From the NCBI GenBank assembly GCA_934457115.1, contig CAKSHI010000006.1:1-64000 (forward strand): a DNA stretch of 64,000 nt, written 5' to 3'. This DNA comes from an uncultured Eubacteriales bacterium (GTDB taxonomy: Bacteria > Bacillota > Clostridia > Oscillospirales > Acutalibacteraceae). The translations under genes and the position numbers were made by a program. Under the pieces are notes generated by a model. It saw nothing but the letters and a program-made list of their open reading frames with translations. It made no database searches and was not told the origin of the DNA. Below are positions 35,905 to 45,330 of this stretch, in pieces. Numbering within the stretch: position 1 is the first letter of the stretch; every line of letters starts with the position of its first letter.

Positions 35905-38900
35905 GTGCTACTTAAATCACTTGAACTTCATGGATTTAAAACATTTCCGGATAAAACCAAGCTTTCATTTAATGAAGGAATAACTGCTGTAGTAGGTCCA
36001 AACGGAAGCGGTAAGAGTAATATAAGTGACGCCATAAGGTGGGTTCTTGGGGAGCAATCTGTTAAAGCACTTCGTTGTTCTAAGATGGAAGACGTAATAT
36101 TTGGCGGGACCCCTACGAGGAAGTCTCAAGGATTTTCAGAGGTTACTCTTACTATAGATAATAAAAGCAGAAGACTGCCTTTTGATAATGATGATGTCGC
36201 TATTTCAAGGAGATATTATAGATCAGGTGAGAGTGAGTATCTAATAAACAAGGCTGTGGTAAGGCTTAAAGATATTAATGAGCTGTTTATGGATACAGGG
36301 CTTGGTAAAGACGGATACTCTATGATTAGTCAAGGTAAGATAGACAGCATCGTTTCTTCCAGGTCTGAGGACAGGCGTGAAATATTTGAAGAAGCAGCAG
36401 GAATATCAAGGTTTAAATATAGAAAGCTCGAGGCTCAAAAAAAGCTTGCACAGGCCGAAGAAAACCTTTTAAGATTAAAAGATATTTTAAAGGAACTTGA
36501 AGAACGAGTGGGTCCCTTAAAAGAGCAAGCATCTAAGGCGAAAGAATATATAGACCTTGCAAATGAGAAACGTTCTTTAGAAATAGGTATATGGTTAGAT
36601 GTACTCAATAAATCAGGTGCGATATTAAATGATCATCAGGCGAAAATAGCCGTTGCATCGGGTCAGCACCAAGAAATCGAAGACGACATAGAAAAAATCC
36701 AAAAAGAAACGGAAGAAATATTCTTAAAGTCAAACTCCATTTCTGCAATTATTGAAGAGTCGAGAAAACAAATCTCAATTTTAGAAGAGCAGGCAAATCA
36801 AAAGATATCAAAGGCCTCAGTACTTGAAAATGATATACTCCATAATGATGAAAATATCAAAAGAATAGAAAATGAAATTTGCGAAATAAGAGATTCGTTT
36901 GAAAATATAGATAGTAAAATACTAGAGAGAAAAGAACGCATAGATAAAACGAATTCATTTATAAATGAAAAACAATCATCTTTAGAAGAAGCTAATATTA
37001 GGTACCAAAACTTAAAAAGCAATCTTGAGGAATTTTCCAGTAACTTGGATAGCCTTTCAAAGGAACTTTCGGATTTAAAGCTTAGTGCTTCCAATAAAAA
37101 GGTAAGTATTCTAACTTTGGAGTCTTCTATAGAAGACTTGAAATTAAGATATTCTAGATTTGACACAGTTGTGGACGATTATAAGACAAGGATATCAAAA
37201 CTTGAAAAGGCTCTTTTAGACTATAATGAAATGGCTAATGAATCTAAAAGTAAAATTGATTACATAGAAAACTCTATTAAGGGTTATGAAATTAAGCTTA
37301 GCAACAAAAAACAAAAGTCAACTGAACTTAAAAAGGAATCTGACAAGCTGTCATTAGATGCAGAGAGTAAAATTAGGAGAATACGTATTTTAGAGGACCT
37401 TGAAAGGAACTTAGAGGGTTTTGCGCAAAGTGTTAAGTCTGTGATGAAAGAAGCAAAAAACGGTGCAATTAGCGGCGTACATGGCCCAATATCTAAGATT
37501 ATAAAGGTTGAGTCTAAGTTTTCTATAGCTCTCGAAATAGCTTTGGGAGCTTCTATGCAAAATATAGTAGTGGAGACGGAAGCTGATGCTAAAAATGCCA
37601 TTGCAGTTTTAAAACGAAAAAATCTAGGTAGGGCAACATTTCTTCCAATATCAACTATAAAGGGAAAATTTATTGATAAAAAAGATTTTGAAAATCTAGA
37701 TGGATATGTAGGAATAGCATATGAGCTTTGCAGTTATGATAAGCAGTATGATGAGATAGTAAAATCTTTGCTTGGAAGGATAATAGTTGCCGAGAATCTA
37801 AATTGTGCGACCGAAATTGCCAAAAGGTTTAATTATCGATTTAAAGTAGTTACATTAGACGGCCAAGTTGTAAATGCAGGGGGTTCATTAACCGGAGGTT
37901 CGATGTCTAAAAATGCCGGTATTTTAAGCCGCACATCTGAAATTGAAAGGCTTAAAACAGAGGCAGAAGATCTAAAACAAAGGGCAAATAAGTCATATAT
38001 GGCTTATAAGGAAACTGAAGCAGCTATATATAATTTAGAGTCCATTATTTTAGGAAGCAAAGGAGATCTATCAAGAGCCAAAGAGGACCACATAAGGATA
38101 TTGGCAGAGTGTAGAAACGTGAACTCTGAAAAGGAGAGCGTTAGTAAGCTGCTTTTGAATAATGAAAATGAGAAAACTGAAACCTTTGAAAAAATAGAAC
38201 AGTCTAAGTGTTCATTTCAAAGGGCTAAGGATGATTATAGGATTTATTTAACCAAGATAGATGAAGTCGAAGAAAAGATATCAGGTATATCCGGTGATAA
38301 AGACAGCATAAGTAAAGATCGTGAAGAGCTTATAGAACAAATACAACAATTGAAACTTGCTATACTTACAGCTCAAAAAGATAATGAGGCCTTAAATTAT
38401 GAAATAAGATCTATGGAGGACTCTAAACTTCATCAAAATCAAAGAATAAATTCGCTTGAAAATCAGATAACATACTTTAAAAACAAAAGCAAAAAAATTG
38501 TAAGTGATATTGCCACTTTAAACAAAGAATCTCAAGAGTTAAAGAAAATGGCAAAGGCAGAAAATAAAAAAATCACTGATAATGCCTCAAAAAAAATAGG
38601 TTTCGAGAAACGCTCGGCTGAGCTTAGACAAGTCGAAAGAGATAGGTCCTTAGACAAAGAGAAGATTTCTAAAGAACTTGCAAGGCTTGAGGAACAAAAA
38701 AGCGGTATTCAAAAGGAATATGACGCTATTATAGCAAAGCTTTGGGAAGAATATGAACTTACAAGAAGAGAAGCTGAGGAAACCGTAAAAAGAATAAGTG
38801 ATATTCATGAGGCAAAGAGAATTTTAAATGAAATAAAGTTAAAGATTAAAAAATTAGGCTCTATAAATATTGCTGCAATAGAAGAATATAAAGAAGTATC

Positions 38901-39489
38901 GTCAAGATATGAATTTATGAAGGAGCAAATTGATGATATTGAAAAATCGAAGACGGAGCTTACCAAGCTTACATTAGATCTTACAAAACAAATGAGAGAG
39001 CTTTTTGAAGAACGCTTTAAAGAAATTAATACTAATTTCATGTCGACATTTAAAGAGTTGTTTGGTGGAGGAAGGGCGGAGCTTATGTTAACCGACCCTT
39101 CTGACGTCTTGAGCTCCGGCATAGAAATAAGCGTAGAACCTCCGGGAAAAATAGTAGCACACTTGGAGGCACTTTCAGGCGGAGAAAAAGCATTAGTTGC
39201 TATTGCTCTATACTTTGCTATAATGAAAGTAAGTCCTGCACCGTTTTGTGTACTTGATGAAATCGAAGCGGCACTTGACGATGTAAATGTCTATAGATAT
39301 GCTGCATATTTAAGAAAAATGAATGCAAATACTCAGTTTATTGTTATAACTCATAGAAGAGGTACAATGGAGGAAGCAGATGTCCTATATGGCGTTACAA
39401 TGCAGGATGAGGGAGTTTCAAGGTTGTTGGAGCTTAAGGTATCCGAACTGGAACAAAACCGCGAGTTAAATAATATAAATAAGGGGTGA
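35905..39489 (+). CDS. smc: Chromosome segregation protein SMC
   Basis: ATPase of the SMC-ScpAB condensin that organises and segregates the chromosome. The 1194-residue protein has the N-terminal Walker A GPNGSGKSN (about 31-39), long coiled coils, a hinge at about 510-670 with conserved glycines (GGSLTGGSM), and the C-terminal ABC signature LSGGEKAL with Walker B CVLDEIEAALDD (about 1091-1130). GTG at 35905 follows AGGTGA; an upstream TTG in frame at 35884 precedes that site and is unlikely. Four bases after the radical SAM gene and six before ftsY. Confidence 0.97.
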   Translation: MLLKSLELHGFKTFPDKTKLSFNEGITAVVGPNGSGKSNISDAIRWVLGEQSVKALRCSKMEDVIFGGTPTRKSQGFSEVTLTIDNKSRRLPFDNDDVAISRRYYRSGESEYLINKAVVRLKDINELFMDTGLGKDGYSMISQGKIDSIVSSRSEDRREIFEEAAGISRFKYRKLEAQKKLAQAEENLLRLKDILKELEERVGPLKEQASKAKEYIDLANEKRSLEIGIWLDVLNKSGAILNDHQAKIAVASGQHQEIEDDIEKIQKETEEIFLKSNSISAIIEESRKQISILEEQANQKISKASVLENDILHNDENIKRIENEICEIRDSFENIDSKILERKERIDKTNSFINEKQSSLEEANIRYQNLKSNLEEFSSNLDSLSKELSDLKLSASNKKVSILTLESSIEDLKLRYSRFDTVVDDYKTRISKLEKALLDYNEMANESKSKIDYIENSIKGYEIKLSNKKQKSTELKKESDKLSLDAESKIRRIRILEDLERNLEGFAQSVKSVMKEAKNGAISGVHGPISKIIKVESKFSIALEIALGASMQNIVVETEADAKNAIAVLKRKNLGRATFLPISTIKGKFIDKKDFENLDGYVGIAYELCSYDKQYDEIVKSLLGRIIVAENLNCATEIAKRFNYRFKVVTLDGQVVNAGGSLTGGSMSKNAGILSRTSEIERLKTEAEDLKQRANKSYMAYKETEAAIYNLESIILGSKGDLSRAKEDHIRILAECRNVNSEKESVSKLLLNNENEKTETFEKIEQSKCSFQRAKDDYRIYLTKIDEVEEKISGISGDKDSISKDREELIEQIQQLKLAILTAQKDNEALNYEIRSMEDSKLHQNQRINSLENQITYFKNKSKKIVSDIATLNKESQELKKMAKAENKKITDNASKKIGFEKRSAELRQVERDRSLDKEKISKELARLEEQKSGIQKEYDAIIAKLWEEYELTRREAEETVKRISDIHEAKRILNEIKLKIKKLGSINIAAIEEYKEVSSRYEFMKEQIDDIEKSKTELTKLTLDLTKQMRELFEERFKEINTNFMSTFKELFGGGRAELMLTDPSDVLSSGIEISVEPPGKIVAHLEALSGGEKALVAIALYFAIMKVSPAPFCVLDEIEAALDDVNVYRYAAYLRKMNANTQFIVITHRRGTMEEADVLYGVTMQDEGVSRLLELKVSELEQNRELNNINKG

Positions 39490-39495
39490 ATTATT

Positions 39496-40416
39496 ATGGG
39501 ACTTTTTAGTAAAATAAAGAATGGATTAAAGAAAACAAGATCCGGGGTTTTTGGGCAAATAAATTCGATGATTAAGACTTTTAGCAAAATCGATGAAGAA
39601 CTTTTCGAAGAGTTGGAAGAAATATTAATCATGGGTGATGTGGGGATTAAGACCTCATCCCATATTTGCGAAAAATTAAGGGAAAAAGTAAAGAAAGAAA
39701 AAGTTAAGGATCCGCAGGAAATAAATAGGCTTCTTTTAGAAATAATTTCTGAAATGTTGAGTGGAGGTCAGGAATTAAATATAGAAACAAAACCCTCCAT
39801 AATATTGGTTATAGGTGTTAATGGTGTAGGAAAAACCACAACAATAGGTAAACTTGCATCTAAATTAAAAAAAGACGGAAAAAAGGTAATCTTAGGTGCT
39901 GCAGATACTTTTCGTGCTGCGGCGATAGATCAGCTTCAAGTTTGGGCGGATCGATCTAAGGTGGATATAATAAAGCAATCTGAGGGTTCTGACCCGGCGG
40001 CGGTAGTGTTTGATTCTATTTCAGCGGCTAAAGCGAGAAATGCCGATGTAATTATTTGCGATACGGCAGGAAGATTGCATAATAAGAAAAACCTTATGGC
40101 GGAGCTTAATAAAATCAATAGAATAATAGATAGAGAATTGCCGGATGCATCTAAGGAAATTTTACTTGTTGTCGATGCGACCACAGGGCAAAATGCGATA
40201 AATCAAGCTAAAGAATTTAAGGATGCTGCAGGAATTACGGGCATAGTACTTACAAAACTTGACGGTACTGCAAAGGGCGGAGTTGTTTTGGCGATTAAAG
40301 ATGAACTAGGACTTCCGGTCAAATTTGTTGGGGTTGGAGAACAAATAGATGATTTACAGGAGTTTGTCCCCGATGAGTTTGCAAAGGCTCTATTTTCTAA
40401 GGAGGATGAAGAATGA
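39496..40416 (+). CDS. ftsY: Signal recognition particle receptor FtsY
   Basis: SRP-family GTPase that docks ribosome-SRP complexes at the membrane translocase. The 306-residue protein is essentially an NG domain with a short amphipathic N-terminus (GLFSKIKNGLKK) and no acidic A domain. GTPase motifs are GVNGVGKTTT (about 111-120), DTFRAAA, DTAGR and TKLDGTAKGG. The ATG follows AAGGGGTGAA. Confidence 0.97.
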   Translation: MGLFSKIKNGLKKTRSGVFGQINSMIKTFSKIDEELFEELEEILIMGDVGIKTSSHICEKLREKVKKEKVKDPQEINRLLLEIISEMLSGGQELNIETKPSIILVIGVNGVGKTTTIGKLASKLKKDGKKVILGAADTFRAAAIDQLQVWADRSKVDIIKQSEGSDPAAVVFDSISAAKARNADVIICDTAGRLHNKKNLMAELNKINRIIDRELPDASKEILLVVDATTGQNAINQAKEFKDAAGITGIVLTKLDGTAKGGVVLAIKDELGLPVKFVGVGEQIDDLQEFVPDEFAKALFSKEDEE

Positions 40417-41024
40417 CTTTTATAATAGCAACAAATAATGAACATAAGCTTTTCGAGTTAAAGAAGATTTTAATTCCTTTAGGAATAGATGCACTTTCGG
40501 CCAAAGAAGCAAATGTAAATCTTTTAGATGTAGAAGAAACCGGGACGACATTCGAGGAAAATGCAAAGCTTAAGGCGGAAGCAGCATTTAAGCTTACGGG
40601 TATGCCGTCTATTGCGGATGATTCCGGGCTTGAGGTAGACGCTTTAAACGGGGAACCCGGAATTTATTCATCAAGATATTCAGGCAAGGATGCAACTGAT
40701 CAAAGGAATATTGACAAGCTTTTAGAAAAGCTTAAGGATGTACCTGATGAGAAGAGAACAGCAAGGTTTGTATGCACTATTTGTTGTATACTTCCAAGCA
40801 AAGAATACATTTTTGTCAGAGGAACTGTTGAGGGCAAGATAGCTTTTTCTAAAAAGGGAGAGTCCGGGTTTGGATATGACCCGATTTTTATAACTGAGAG
40901 CGGGAAGTCTTTTGCGGAACTTTCACCGGAAGAAAAAAATAGTATAAGCCATAGAGGCAATGCCCTAAGGATACTATCGCAAAAATTAAAAGATAAATTA
41001 AAGAAAGACAATGAGGAAATTTAA
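40413..41024 (+). CDS. rdgB: Non-canonical purine NTP pyrophosphatase (RdgB/HAM1)
   Basis: House-cleaning enzyme hydrolysing ITP, dITP and XTP to monophosphates. The 203-residue protein shows the substrate-binding ATNNEHKLFEL, the catalytic ADDSGLEVDAL, GIYSSRYSG, and the C-terminal SHRGNALR. The ATG overlaps the ftsY stop by four bases and follows GGAGG. Confidence 0.96.
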   Translation: MTFIIATNNEHKLFELKKILIPLGIDALSAKEANVNLLDVEETGTTFEENAKLKAEAAFKLTGMPSIADDSGLEVDALNGEPGIYSSRYSGKDATDQRNIDKLLEKLKDVPDEKRTARFVCTICCILPSKEYIFVRGTVEGKIAFSKKGESGFGYDPIFITESGKSFAELSPEEKNSISHRGNALRILSQKLKDKLKKDNEEI

Positions 41025-41326
41025 TGTTAAACAGTAAACAAAGAGCATTTTTAAAATCTCTTGCAAGCAATATAGATACAATACTTATGGTTGGAAAAGG
41101 CGGGATCAGCAGTGAGTTAATAAAACAAGCTGATGATGCACTAAGAAAAAGAGAATTAATAAAGGGAAAAGTACTTGAAACAGCAGAGGATAGTCCTATG
41201 GATATAGCATTAGAAATAGCTAAGAACACCAATTCAGAGGTAGTGCAGGTTATAGGTTCTAAATTTGTTTTATTTAGGATAAACCCTAAAGAACCTAAAA
41301 TAGAGCTACCCAAGAAGAGAAGATAG
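41024..41326 (+). CDS. yhbY: YhbY family ribosome assembly RNA-binding protein
   Basis: A 100-residue CRM-domain protein thought to bind the pre-50S particle. It has the family opening LNSKQRAFLKSLA, the central GKGGIS loop, and the basic C-terminal tail LPKKRR. The ATG shares one base with the rdgB stop. Its neighbours nadD-yqeK-rsfS are the usual cluster. Confidence 0.92.
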   Translation: MLNSKQRAFLKSLASNIDTILMVGKGGISSELIKQADDALRKRELIKGKVLETAEDSPMDIALEIAKNTNSEVVQVIGSKFVLFRINPKEPKIELPKKRR

Positions 41327-41337
41327 GAAAGACATCG

Positions 41338-41937
41338 ATGCAAAAGATTGCAATGTTTGGCGGGACATTTAATCCTATCCATAAAGGACATATCCAAACG
41401 GCGCTCTACTTCAAGGATAAGCTTTCTCTTGATAAGGTTATATTTATACCAACGTCTATTCCACCCCATAAGGAATTTAAAAGTGACGTCCCTGCGTATG
41501 TTAGATACGATATGTGTAAGATGGTCACCGATAAATATAGTTTTTTTGATACTTTGGATATAGAAATAAAACGTAAGGGCAAAAGCTACACGATAGACAC
41601 TCTAAAAGAACTTAAGGATATATATGATGTACCAAAGTTTTATGTTATTATGGGTGCAGATATGTTCTTAACCATTGAAGAGTGGAAGGACTATGAGGAA
41701 ATTTTTAAGCTTTCTATTATTTGTGCTGTCCCTAGAAATCATGACAGTTATGATAAAATTTTAAAGCAAAAGGAGAAGCTTTCAAACAAAGTCTCGTGTG
41801 TAGTGGGAGATATGCCACTTGTCAATATATCTTCTTCTAAAATAAGAGAAATGATATCAAATAAAGAAAGTATAAAAGGCTTGGTTCCAACAGAGGTAGA
41901 GGAATATATATATCAAAACAATTTGTATTGTGAGTGA
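41338..41937 (+). CDS. nadD: Nicotinate-nucleotide adenylyltransferase
   Basis: Adenylates nicotinate mononucleotide to deamido-NAD. The 199-residue protein has the nucleotidyltransferase motif GGTFNPIHKGH at residues 8-18 and ISSSKIREM near the C-terminus. ATG is preceded by AGGAAAG. Confidence 0.96.
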   Translation: MQKIAMFGGTFNPIHKGHIQTALYFKDKLSLDKVIFIPTSIPPHKEFKSDVPAYVRYDMCKMVTDKYSFFDTLDIEIKRKGKSYTIDTLKELKDIYDVPKFYVIMGADMFLTIEEWKDYEEIFKLSIICAVPRNHDSYDKILKQKEKLSNKVSCVVGDMPLVNISSSKIREMISNKESIKGLVPTEVEEYIYQNNLYCE

Positions 41938-41942
41938 AAAAT

Positions 41943-42518
41943 ATGACTATAGATAATTATAAAAAAATAATGCGTGAAAGACTCTCAGAAAAACGATTTT
42001 TACACTGCCTAAATGTTTCTAAGGAAGCTGTCTTTTTGGCAAAAAAGTATGGTGCTGATGAAAAAAAAGCGGAGCTTGCGGGTCTTTTACATGATATAAT
42101 GAAGGAAGAAGAGACTAATCGTCAATTTGAAATATTTGATAAATATGGCGTTGAACTTAATGATATAGAAAAGATTACTCCAAAATTATGGCATGCCATG
42201 TCCGGGGCGTATTATATAAAAAATGTGCTAAAGATAGATGATGGCGATATTTTTAATGCAGTTAGGTATCATACTACGGGAAGAAAAAATATGTCACTTT
42301 TAGAAAAGATAATATTTGTGGCGGACTTTACTTCCTTTGAGAGGGATTATGATGGTGTTGAAGAGATAAGAAAAGTTGCATATAAGGACTTGGATTTAGG
42401 GGTAATCGAAGGCTTAGCCTTTTCGTTAAAATCGTTGGCTTTAGATAAAAAAGCTATCCATAATGATACGATAGAGGGCTATAACTATATGATACTAAAA
42501 CAAAAGGAGAATGTTTAA
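41943..42518 (+). CDS. yqeK: Ap4A hydrolase YqeK (HD domain)
   Basis: HD-domain symmetrical diadenosine tetraphosphatase, as shown for YqeK homologues. The 191-residue protein has RFLHCLNVSKEA with the first metal His, LLHDIMKEE with the HD pair, and a HAMSGAYY helix. ATG at 41943 is five bases from GAGTGA; an in-frame GTG at 41934 overlaps the nadD stop and lacks an upstream site. Confidence 0.92.
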   Translation: MTIDNYKKIMRERLSEKRFLHCLNVSKEAVFLAKKYGADEKKAELAGLLHDIMKEEETNRQFEIFDKYGVELNDIEKITPKLWHAMSGAYYIKNVLKIDDGDIFNAVRYHTTGRKNMSLLEKIIFVADFTSFERDYDGVEEIRKVAYKDLDLGVIEGLAFSLKSLALDKKAIHNDTIEGYNYMILKQKENV

Positions 42519-42862
42519 TGACAATATTAGAACTTGCTAAGGAAGCTGCTAAAATATTAGACAATAAAAAAGGAATAGAAGTAAAAGTAATAGATATAGA
42601 AGATGTAAGCTCTTTGGCGGATTATATGGTATTGGCAACGGGTACAAGCAGTACTCATGTAAAGGCTCTTGCAGATGAGGTTGAATTTGAGCTTAAACAA
42701 ATAGGAATCACTCCCCATAATATAGAGGGACATAGGTCTAACTCTTGGATATTACTTGATTATAGAGATGTAATTGTGCATGTATTTTCTAAAGAAGCAA
42801 GAGAGTTTTACGATTTAGACAGGCTTTGGAAAGATGGCAAAGAAATAGAGTTATCTCATTAA
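42518..42862 (+). CDS. rsfS: Ribosome silencing factor
   Basis: Binds L14 on the 50S subunit and blocks subunit joining when nutrients are scarce. The 114-residue protein has the family's DYMVLATGTSSTHVKALADEV region and the WILLDYRDVIVHVF block ending in FYDLDRLWKDG. The start shares one base with the yqeK stop and follows AAAGGAGA. Confidence 0.96.
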   Translation: MTILELAKEAAKILDNKKGIEVKVIDIEDVSSLADYMVLATGTSSTHVKALADEVEFELKQIGITPHNIEGHRSNSWILLDYRDVIVHVFSKEAREFYDLDRLWKDGKEIELSH

Positions 42863-42880
42863 TTATTTGGAGGAATAAAC

Positions 42881-45289
42881 TTGAATTATAATCATAAAAA
42901 TATAGAACCAAAGTGGCAGAAAATTTGGGAAGAAAAAAAGGCATTTAAAGCTTTCAATAAATCAACTAAACCTAAGTTTTATTCTCTTATAGAGTTTCCT
43001 TATCCGTCGGGTCAAGGGCTTCATGTAGGGCATCCAAGATCATACACGGCTCTTGACATTATATCAAGGAAAAAGAGGCTTGAAGGCTATAATGTTCTTT
43101 ATCCTATGGGTTGGGATGCTTTTGGTCTTCCTACTGAAAATTTTGCCATTAAAAATCATATTCATCCTGAAATAGTTACCAAAAAAAATGTAGCAAGGTT
43201 TAAAAGCCAACTTAAATCTTTGGGATTATCCTTTGATTGGGATAGAGAAATTAATACAACTGACCCTAAGTACTATAAATGGACTCAATGGATATTTATA
43301 CAACTATTTAAACATGGTCTTGCTTACAAAGATGAGGCAACCGTAAACTGGTGTACTTCTTGTAAATGTGTACTCGCTAACGAGGAAGTTGTTAACGGGG
43401 TATGTGAAAGATGTTCAAGCGAGGTTGTAAGAAAGGTAAAGTCCCAATGGATGCTAAGGATAACAAAATATGCTCAAAGGCTTATAGATGACCTTGAATT
43501 AGTGGATTATCCTGATAGAGTAAAGGCTCAACAAAAAAATTGGATAGGCAGGTCTGAAGGGGCCGAGGTAAACTTTAAAACTACTGCAGGGGATACCCTA
43601 ACAATATATACTACAAGGCCGGATACCCTTTTTGGTGCAACCTATATGGTTATTTCCCCTGAACATAAGTTGATAGAGACATGGAAGGACAAGCTTTCAA
43701 ACTTTGATGAAGTAAAGGAATATCAATACCAAGCTTCTAAGAAGACAGACTTTGAAAGGACAGAGCTTTCTAAAGAAAAGACAGGTGTTAAGCTTGAGGG
43801 CGTTAGTGCTATCAATCCTGTAAACGGAAGGGAAATACCGATATTTATTTCGGATTATGTATTGGTTTCATATGGTACCGGTGCTATTATGGCAGTTCCG
43901 GCTCACGATACAAGAGACTGGGAATTTGCAAAGAAGTTTAACTTACCTATAATAGAAGTAGTTGCCGGCGGAAATGTTCAAGATGAAGCATTTACTGACT
44001 GCTCACAAGGTACTATGGTAAATTCCGATTTTCTAGATGGACTTTGTGTAGAAGATGCAAAGGCTAAAATCATTAAATATTTAGAAGATAATAAGTTAGG
44101 ACATAAAAAGGTAAACTTTAAGTTGCGTGATTGGGTATTTTCACGTCAAAGGTACTGGGGTGAGCCTATACCGATAGTTCACTGTGATAAGTGCGGTATG
44201 GTGCCCGTACCGGAATCCGAGTTACCTCTTACACTTCCTATGGTAGACTCATACGAACCCACTGAAAACGGTGAATCTCCTTTAGCAAATATTACAGACT
44301 GGGTAGAAACTACTTGTCCGGTTTGCGGAGGAAAGGCTAAGAGGGAAACTGACACAATGCCTCAATGGGCTGGGTCATCTTGGTACTTCCTAAGATATAT
44401 TGATCCTGATAATGACAAGGAATTAGCAAGCAAAGAGGCTATAGATTATTGGATGCCCGTCAATTGGTATAATGGTGGTATGGAACATACTACACTTCAC
44501 TTGCTATATAGTAGGTTCTGGTATAAGTTCTTATATGATATAGGAGTAGTACCAAATCCCGAACCATACGCTAAACGAACAAGTCATGGTATGATACTTG
44601 GTGAAAACGGGGAAAAAATGAGCAAATCAAGGGGAAATGTTGTAAACCCGGATGAAATAGTAGCTGAATACGGCGCAGATACCATGAGACTTTACGAGAT
44701 GTTTATAGGCGATTTTGAAAAGTCGGCACCATGGAGCTCTTCAAGTATAAAGGGCTCTAGAAGATTTATAGAACGCTATTGGAATTTCCAAACGATGTTA
44801 AGTGATGAGGAAGGCATTAGAAGTAATTTAGAAGTTTCTTTCCATAAGACAATTAAAAAGGTCGGCGAAGACATAGAAAATCTAAAGTTTAATACTGCTA
44901 TAGCAAGTTTGATGGCTCTTTTGAACGAAATATATGCAACAAGCAAAATAACAAAAAAAGAATTAAAAGTATTCACTATACTTTTAAATCCATTTGCACC
45001 CCATGTTACTGAAGAAGTATGGCAAAATATGAAGTTTAGCGATAATGCGCTTTATATGCAAAAGTGGCCGACTTATGATGAAGAAAAATGTGAGGACAAG
45101 GAAATAGAAATTGCTGTCCAAATCAATGGAAAGATTAAAACAAGGATAATGGTTAAGGCGGACATAGAGCAGCAAGAAGCCATTGAAATTGCAAAATCAA
45201 ATGACAGCATAAAGCCTTTACTAGACGGCAAGAATATAATAAAAGAAATATATGTCAAAGGAAAATTAATAAATATCGTTGCAAAGTAA
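42881..45289 (+). CDS. leuS: Leucine--tRNA ligase
   Basis: Class I synthetase with editing. The 802-residue protein has the HIGH-type motif GLHVGHPRSYT (about 47-57), a zinc/insertion region (CTSCKCVLANEEVVNG...CERCSS), the CP1 editing domain with TTRPDTLFGATY, and KMSKS as EKMSKSRGNVV at about 577. The start is TTG (42881), seven bases from GGAGG. It closes the rdgB-to-rsfS cluster. No T-box leader precedes it, as it lies inside the operon. Confidence 0.97.
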   Translation: MNYNHKNIEPKWQKIWEEKKAFKAFNKSTKPKFYSLIEFPYPSGQGLHVGHPRSYTALDIISRKKRLEGYNVLYPMGWDAFGLPTENFAIKNHIHPEIVTKKNVARFKSQLKSLGLSFDWDREINTTDPKYYKWTQWIFIQLFKHGLAYKDEATVNWCTSCKCVLANEEVVNGVCERCSSEVVRKVKSQWMLRITKYAQRLIDDLELVDYPDRVKAQQKNWIGRSEGAEVNFKTTAGDTLTIYTTRPDTLFGATYMVISPEHKLIETWKDKLSNFDEVKEYQYQASKKTDFERTELSKEKTGVKLEGVSAINPVNGREIPIFISDYVLVSYGTGAIMAVPAHDTRDWEFAKKFNLPIIEVVAGGNVQDEAFTDCSQGTMVNSDFLDGLCVEDAKAKIIKYLEDNKLGHKKVNFKLRDWVFSRQRYWGEPIPIVHCDKCGMVPVPESELPLTLPMVDSYEPTENGESPLANITDWVETTCPVCGGKAKRETDTMPQWAGSSWYFLRYIDPDNDKELASKEAIDYWMPVNWYNGGMEHTTLHLLYSRFWYKFLYDIGVVPNPEPYAKRTSHGMILGENGEKMSKSRGNVVNPDEIVAEYGADTMRLYEMFIGDFEKSAPWSSSSIKGSRRFIERYWNFQTMLSDEEGIRSNLEVSFHKTIKKVGEDIENLKFNTAIASLMALLNEIYATSKITKKELKVFTILLNPFAPHVTEEVWQNMKFSDNALYMQKWPTYDEEKCEDKEIEIAVQINGKIKTRIMVKADIEQQEAIEIAKSNDSIKPLLDGKNIIKEIYVKGKLINIVAK

Positions 45290-45330
45290 ACTTTGAATTT
45301 TTAATATTAAAATATATGGGGGAACTTACA

